From contig NZ_PXYG01000007.1 of the NCBI RefSeq assembly GCF_003012775.1, forward strand, positions 153,861 to 217,860: a DNA stretch of 64,000 nt, in the 5' to 3' direction. This document shows, in pieces, positions 59,879 through 64,000 of this stretch. The notes below the pieces were generated by a model, which saw only the letters and a program-made list of their open reading frames with translations, was not told the DNA's origin and did no database searches. Positions within the stretch are counted from its first letter, which is position 1, and each line of letters begins with the position of its first letter. The DNA comes from Zobellella endophytica. GTDB taxonomy: Bacteria; Pseudomonadota; Gammaproteobacteria; Enterobacterales; Aeromonadaceae. The position numbers and the translations under genes are program-made.

Positions 59879-60605
59879 GCTTAAGTGAAAATAAATTGCC
59901 CCAATTTTTGACCTGGGCGGGATCCCGATCGGCCAGCAGCATGCCCTTCCACACCCCGGTGGACACGGTGTCGTAGATGGGAATACCCAGCTCCTGCTCC
60001 AGATCCGCCGCCACCCGGGCACCGCGCAAATTGGTACAGAAGACAGTGATGGCATCGCATTGCTGTTCGCGGGCCACGGCGCGGATCATCTCCTCGATGG
60101 TGGCTTCGCTCACCTGTGAGAAGGAGAAGTTGCCCCTGTCGTTGAGGTGGCGTTCGGCCACGCACTCGTAGCCGGCGGCGGCATAGGTGTTGATCACCTT
60201 TTGCTGCACCTCGTGCAGATAGGGGGTGACCAGACCGAAGCGCTTGACCCCGGTGATGGCGAATAGCTCGTTCAGCGCCAGCACCGAGGTGGTGGCCGGA
60301 ATGCCGGTGGCCTCGGTAATGGCCCGGCACAGGATCTCATCGTCCTGGAATCCCCGCCAGCCGGAAGAAGTCCCGCTCCAGGTAATGGACTGTACCCGGG
60401 CATCCGCCAGCAGCCGGGAGGCCTGCAGAAAAGGCTCGTTGTCGAACTGGCTCAGGGCCTGGTCGGTAAGCGAGATCTCGGTCACCTTGAGCCGGCCGAA
60501 ATGGGCGCTGACGCCGCTCACGCCGTGCAGTATGTCGGCGGTGACCGGCTCCAGGGTGGTATTGGAAGAAGGGGTCAGCACACCCAATAAAGTACGATCA
60601 GTCAT
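59874..60605 (-). CDS. Asp/Glu racemase superfamily protein, arylmalonate-decarboxylase-like
   Basis: 243 aa. The N-terminal phosphate/carboxylate loop VLTPSSNTTLEP is typical of maleate isomerase and arylmalonate decarboxylase (AMDase). The first catalytic position is Gly78 in WSGTSSGW instead of the Cys of racemases and isomerases, while the second Cys is present (Cys190 in TVFCTNLRG). AMDase has exactly this Gly/Cys pair. A cofactor-free decarboxylation or a one-Cys isomerisation is therefore more likely than racemisation. Start at MTDRTLLGV follows AAGGAG. Last gene of the third DctPQM operon. Confidence 0.8.
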   Translation of the reverse strand: MTDRTLLGVLTPSSNTTLEPVTADILHGVSGVSAHFGRLKVTEISLTDQALSQFDNEPFLQASRLLADARVQSITWSGTSSGWRGFQDDEILCRAITEATGIPATTSVLALNELFAITGVKRFGLVTPYLHEVQQKVINTYAAAGYECVAERHLNDRGNFSFSQVSEATIEEMIRAVAREQQCDAITVFCTNLRGARVAADLEQELGIPIYDTVSTGVWKGMLLADRDPAQVKNWGNLFSLKP

Positions 60606-60638
60606 CACTTGCTCCTTGTTAGTCATCACATTAAGTCA

Positions 60639-61919
60639 TCAATAACCCAGGGCACGCGGCAGGGCCGTCACTATCCCGGGGAAAATCCAGCACAACACCA
60701 GCACCAGGTACTGAAGCGCAATAAAGGGCCAGACGTAGCGCAGCAACTGGGACATGGGGATCTTGGCGATACCGCACATCACGAACAACAGTACCCCCAC
60801 CGGCGGTGTCATCATGCCGATCACCAGGTTGAACACGAACAGGAACCCGAAGTAGAGCGGGTCTATGCCGTAGGCCAGGGCGATGGGGGCGAACAGCGGC
60901 ACCAGCATGATGTAGGCTGCGTTCGACTCCAGGAACATGCCCACTACCAGCAGCATGGCCATTACCAGCGCCAGGAACAGATGGGGGTTGTCGGTCAGCG
61001 CCTGGATGAATTCCGACAGCCGCATCGGGATCAGGTCGATGGTGAACAGGAAGGTCAGCGGCGTGGCGAAGGCGATCAGGGCACCGACCACGGCCGAGGT
61101 CAGTGCCGCCCGGAACATGCAGCCCGGCAGATCGGCCCAAGCCAGCTTGCGGGTCACCCACTTGCCGATGACAAAAGCGTAGATCACCGCGATGGCCGCG
61201 CCTTCGGTAGCGGTGAAGACACCGCCGACGATGCCGCCGATCACCACCACCGGCATCAGCATGATGGCCCCTGCCCGCCGGGTTTGCAGCAGCAGGTTCT
61301 TCAGGCTGAAGGGCTCGCCGGTAGGCGCATAGCCCTTGCGGTGCGCAATCCAGCTCGACAGCGCCATCATGCCCACCACCAGCAGGATGCCGGGCACCAC
61401 GCCGGCCATGAACAGGCCGCCCACCGACACCGAGGAGCCGGCCATCAGGGCGTAGACGATCATCGCCGCACTGGGGGGAATAATGGGCCCCAGGTTGGAG
61501 GCGGACGCCACTACCGCCGAGCCAAAGCCCGCGTCGTAATGCTTTTTCATCGCCGGCATCATGGTGGTGCCCAGGGCGCTGGCACCCGCTACGGCGGCAC
61601 CGGTCACCGAGGCCAGACCCAGCCCGGACAGCAGGGTGACATGGGCCAGCCCGCCCTTGACCCGGCCGACGAAGGCATTGGCGAAGTCGATGGTGCGCTG
61701 CATCACCTGGCCGCCGACCATCAGCTCGCCCGCCAGCATGAACAGCGGAATCGCCATCAGCGGAAAGGAGTTGACCGCGTGCATCATGCGCTGGGGCATG
61801 ACCGACAGCTCGATGCCGCTGTAGGCCAGGCCGCCTAGGGCCGCCAGCCCGAGGGCGAAGGCCAGGGGCATGCCCAGCAACGCCAGGATCAGGAAGGTGA
61901 TAATCGCCAGGGTGGTCAT
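60639..61919 (-). CDS. TRAP large permease, decarboxylase-linked operon
   Basis: 426-aa DctM-type subunit: NSFPLMAIPLFMLAGELMVGGQVMQR in parts, SGLGLASVTGAAVAGASALGTTMMPAM in parts, IIPPSAAMIVYALMAG, MMTPPVGVLLFVM. ATG overlaps the small permease stop (ATGA). 33 bp before the decarboxylase-like gene. Confidence 0.93.
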   Translation of the reverse strand: MTTLAIITFLILALLGMPLAFALGLAALGGLAYSGIELSVMPQRMMHAVNSFPLMAIPLFMLAGELMVGGQVMQRTIDFANAFVGRVKGGLAHVTLLSGLGLASVTGAAVAGASALGTTMMPAMKKHYDAGFGSAVVASASNLGPIIPPSAAMIVYALMAGSSVSVGGLFMAGVVPGILLVVGMMALSSWIAHRKGYAPTGEPFSLKNLLLQTRRAGAIMLMPVVVIGGIVGGVFTATEGAAIAVIYAFVIGKWVTRKLAWADLPGCMFRAALTSAVVGALIAFATPLTFLFTIDLIPMRLSEFIQALTDNPHLFLALVMAMLLVVGMFLESNAAYIMLVPLFAPIALAYGIDPLYFGFLFVFNLVIGMMTPPVGVLLFVMCGIAKIPMSQLLRYVWPFIALQYLVLVLCWIFPGIVTALPRALGY

Positions 61920-62476
61920 GCTGCCTCCTCCTCATCGTCGGCCCAGACACGGGTGCCCTGCCAGGCCATGAACAGCAGGTGCAGCAGGGCATGGCCGCAG
62001 CTCAGCATCACCGGCACGTAGAATACCGATGCACTCACCGGCACCGTCGGCATCAGCTCGCCCCAGCCGTCGATGGCCACCAGCACCGCCTGGTAACACA
62101 CCACCACCATCAACACGCCGCTGACCGCCAGCATCAGTCGGGCCAGCCCCTCCTGCAGCCGGGCCGGCAGCCGGTTGATGAGCACGTCGATGCCCACATG
62201 GACGCCCTGCTTCAGGCCGTGGGGAATCGCGAGGAACACCGCCCACACGAAGGCCAGGCGGGACATTTCGTCGGCCCAGTCGATGGACTCGGACAATACA
62301 TAGCGGCAGAACACCTGGGCCGACACCAACAACACCATGATCGCCATGCTGGTGCAGATGGCGTAACGGGACAGCCCGTCCAGCCCCAGCAGGCAGCGGC
62401 GCAGGGCCGCGGCCGGCGAAGGCAGGGGCGAAGGTCCGCTCAGCATGCCGGCCTGATCGGAATGACCGGTTTTCAT
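61916..62476 (-). CDS. TRAP small permease, decarboxylase-linked operon
   Basis: 186-aa DctQ family protein: four helices with FCRYVLSESIDWADEMSRLAFVWAVFLAIPHGLKQGVHVGIDVL in parts. Overlaps the receptor gene stop and the large permease start by 4 bp each, a fully coupled DctPQM trio. Confidence 0.92.
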   Translation of the reverse strand: MKTGHSDQAGMLSGPSPLPSPAAALRRCLLGLDGLSRYAICTSMAIMVLLVSAQVFCRYVLSESIDWADEMSRLAFVWAVFLAIPHGLKQGVHVGIDVLINRLPARLQEGLARLMLAVSGVLMVVVCYQAVLVAIDGWGELMPTVPVSASVFYVPVMLSCGHALLHLLFMAWQGTRVWADDEEEAA

Positions 62477-63483
62477 GACTTGGCATCCTCCAGCACCGCA
62501 TCGACCAGTTCGTCACCCAGGCGAGCTTTCAGCTCCTCGATGATGCCGGTGGTCTGCTGCTGCATCTGTTGGTAGAGTTCGGGGCTGACCTGGTTCAGCT
62601 GCATGCCGGCGGCCACCAGTTGCTCCCGGGACAGCAGATCCTCTTCCGCCGCCTTTTCCCGCTGCCACTGTACCGCCTTGACCATGGCGTCACGCATCAG
62701 CTGCTGCTCTTCGGCGGAGAGCTTGTCGAAATGCTTCTTGTTGGCCACCACCACGATAAAGTCGAAGAAGTGGCCGGTGTCGGTCAGGTATTGCTGTACT
62801 TCCTGGTAGTTGTTCTTGCGGATGATGCTGAAGGGATTTTCCTGGCCGTCGATCACCTTCTGTTGCAGGGCGGAATAGACTTCGTTGATGCCCATGGAGG
62901 TCGGGCTGGCGCCCAGGGCACGGAAGGTCTTGAGGTGGGTTTCGTTCGGTTGCAGACGGATCTTGAGCCCCTCGAAATCATCGATGGAGTCGATGGGCTT
63001 GACGCTATTGGTGATATGGCGCGGACCCAGCTCCATAAAGCCCAGGGCAACAAAGCCCTTGTCCGCCAGCTTGTCGTTGAGCAGCTCGCCGACCCGGCCG
63101 TCGATCACCCTGAACGCGGTTTCCCTGTCCTTGAATACGAAAGGCAGGCTGACCGCCTCCAGCTCGGGCACGGTACGGGACAGGAAGGAAACCCCGATCC
63201 AGGTCATGCTCAGTACCCCGGAGCGCACCTGATCCACATTTTCGGAAGCACCGCCCAGCTGCATGGCCGGAAACAGGTGCACCTTGATATCGCCAGCGGT
63301 GGCCTTTTCCACTTCCTGCTTGAACACTTCCATCGCCAGGCTGCTGGAGTGATCGGCGGCAAAGTTGCCCGCCACCCTCAGGGTCTCGGCCCCCGCCGTC
63401 CCGGCAAAGAGGCCGGCCCCCAGCATTACTGCCAACAAACTCTTTTTAAAATTGTGACCAAAAGAGTGTACATTGCTATCCAT
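62473..63483 (-). CDS. TRAP solute receptor (DctP family), decarboxylase-linked operon
   Basis: 336 aa. Hydrophobic signal peptide (KSLLAVMLGAGLFAGTAGA, cleavage before ETL). DctP signatures: SSLAMEVFKQEVEKATAGDIKVHLFPAMQLGGASENV in parts, IDDFEGLKIRLQPNETHLKTFRALGASPTSMGINEVYSALQQKVIDGQENP in parts with the carboxylate-binding Arg. First gene of the operon, with site A 43 bp upstream. Cargo probably a dicarboxylate such as a malonate or maleate derivative. Confidence 0.93.
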   Translation of the reverse strand: MDSNVHSFGHNFKKSLLAVMLGAGLFAGTAGAETLRVAGNFAADHSSSLAMEVFKQEVEKATAGDIKVHLFPAMQLGGASENVDQVRSGVLSMTWIGVSFLSRTVPELEAVSLPFVFKDRETAFRVIDGRVGELLNDKLADKGFVALGFMELGPRHITNSVKPIDSIDDFEGLKIRLQPNETHLKTFRALGASPTSMGINEVYSALQQKVIDGQENPFSIIRKNNYQEVQQYLTDTGHFFDFIVVVANKKHFDKLSAEEQQLMRDAMVKAVQWQREKAAEEDLLSREQLVAAGMQLNQVSPELYQQMQQQTTGIIEELKARLGDELVDAVLEDAKS

Positions 63484-63525
63484 TGCCTTCTCCTCGGGTA
63501 AGATGCTGCCGCCAACATCATTATG

Positions 63526-63544
63526 AATTCATAATTATATATAC
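63526..63544 (-). promoter_or_regulatory. Candidate GntR site A (upstream of the third TRAP operon)
   Basis: AATTCATAATTATATATAC, 43 bp before the receptor ATG and nearly the same sequence and distance as site B before hydA. Probably overlaps the promoter of the operon. Confidence 0.65.
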
Positions 63545-63723
63545 ATTCCATTAACAGTACTGGCAACCGCAAAATCTCGCCAGAAGCTGACCAGAAAGAC
63601 TAAAATAAGCACAAGAGATTGAATTTAAATGAGATAAAAGAAAAAAACAGAAGGTGGGCTGTTAATAAAGTGTGATCCAAATCGCAGGGCTGCGACACCG
63701 AAGATCCGAGGTAACTTAAAACA

Positions 63724-63749
63724 AAAAAGCCACCCGGAGGTGGCTTTTT
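63724..63749. terminator. Bidirectional terminator hairpin
   Basis: AAAAAGCCACC (63724-63734) with GGTGGCTTTTT (63739-63749), loop CGGA: an 11-bp stem with A and T runs on both sides. It ends whatever comes from the tRNA side on the minus strand. Confidence 0.85.
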
Positions 63750-63834
63750 GTGTTTGATGGCCGAGTGGCAAAGGCACCGCCTTTACAGCGGAGGCGCCGC
63801 GTGCCGACTTCATCCAGTAGTCCGGCGCAGACAA
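63741..63834 (+). other. tRNA-like remnant
   Basis: A D-arm-like hairpin GCC-GAGTGGCAAA-GGC (63760-63775) is followed after one A by CCGC-CTTTACA-GCGG (63777-63791), like an anticodon arm. The D-loop sequence is close to that of tRNA-Tyr (CCGAGTGGCCAAAGG). No canonical T-loop or CCA is present, so it is at most a decayed or atypical tRNA. Confidence 0.25.
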
Positions 63835-63839
63835 TACGA

Positions 63840-63867
63840 AAAGCCCTGACCAATCGGTCAGGGCTTT
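63840..63867 (-). terminator. Terminator of tRNA-Asp
   Basis: AAAGCCCTGACC with GGTCAGGGCTTT around AATC, a 12-bp perfect stem just downstream of the tRNA on the minus strand, followed there by TTTTC. Confidence 0.9.
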
Positions 63868-63874
63868 GAGGTAA

Positions 63875-63951
63875 TGGCGGAGCGGACGGGACTCGAACCC
63901 GCGACCCCCGGCGTGACAGGCCGGTATTCTAACCAACTGAACTACCGCTCC
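63875..63951 (-). tRNA. tRNA-Asp (GTC)
   Basis: On the minus strand the sequence starts GGAGCGGTAGTTCAGTTGG and ends in the encoded CCA. Anticodon loop CTGTCAC gives anticodon GTC; T-arm GCGGGTTCGAGTCCCGT; the acceptor stem GGAGCGG pairs with CCGCTCC. 77 nt including CCA. A terminator follows 8 nt downstream. Confidence 0.97.
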
Positions 63952-64000
63952 GCAAAAGCCGTATAGTCAGATACTAAATTGGGTGCCTGGCAGTGACCTA

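Overview
This is a GC-rich chromosomal stretch from a heterotrophic, probably marine or brackish gammaproteobacterium. Gene order and protein style (MhpR and YghU very close to the enterobacterial proteins, PcaQ/pca genes, four TRAP transporters, a chitin-oxidation style sugar-acid cluster) fit Aeromonadales such as Oceanimonas, Oceanisphaera or Zobellella. The taxon is an inference from protein resemblance only. No phage, transposase, CRISPR array or rRNA was seen. There is one tRNA (Asp) at the right edge.

Layout. 1-1226: an mhpR-type regulator with a recognisable operator, probably the edge of a hydroxyphenylpropionate cluster lying to the left. 1229-12392: a 2240-bp block (pirin, doxX, yghU) occurs twice in the same orientation with a constant offset of 8913 bp. 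The copies bracket a 6.7-kb segment with an MFS exporter, a 69-aa coupled small gene, a YtcJ-type amidohydrolase, a XapX protein, a YcaC-type hydrolase and a LysR regulator. 12466-12573 holds one copy of a structured dispersed repeat. 12672-25025: quinate/shikimate catabolism (TRAP importer, dehydrogenase, AroQ, QuiC) feeds protocatechuate to the pcaQ-pcaDC-H-G-B operon. 25041-33983: a candidate organosulfate module (TAXI-TRAP importer, cytoplasmic sulfatase, porin, SulP carrier, LysR). 34148-36058: recQ-type helicase.

36101-43441: an RpiR-controlled cluster (D-amino-acid lyase family protein, D-aminoacylase family protein, RidA, sodium symporter, KDG kinase, KDPG aldolase) that reads best as degradation of N-acetyl-glucosaminate, the oxidised chitin monomer. 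Its symporter gene is frameshifted by a 4-bp tandem duplication. 43804-46386: a textbook sigma-54 promoter drives a Tat-exported FAD amine oxidase, a cytochrome c and a signal-peptide-bearing RidA, apparently a periplasmic amine-oxidising chain. 46447-49507: aldo-keto reductase, MFS exporter and LysR.

49502-63483: two operons that look like one regulon. The first has dihydropyrimidinase/hydantoinase, glyoxylate aminotransferase, TRAP importer, amidase, ketopentenoate hydratase and a bile-acid-symporter-like protein. The second has a TRAP importer and an arylmalonate-decarboxylase-like protein. A GntR/FCD regulator lies between them, and a shared AT-rich motif sits about 42 bp before the first gene of each operon and again upstream of gntR. 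A second copy of the dispersed repeat (58714-58820) and tRNA-Asp complete the window.

Together the genes describe a scavenger of plant- and algae-type aromatics, sulfate esters, amino-sugar acids, amines and cyclic amides. Nearly every pathway has its own importer and local regulator.
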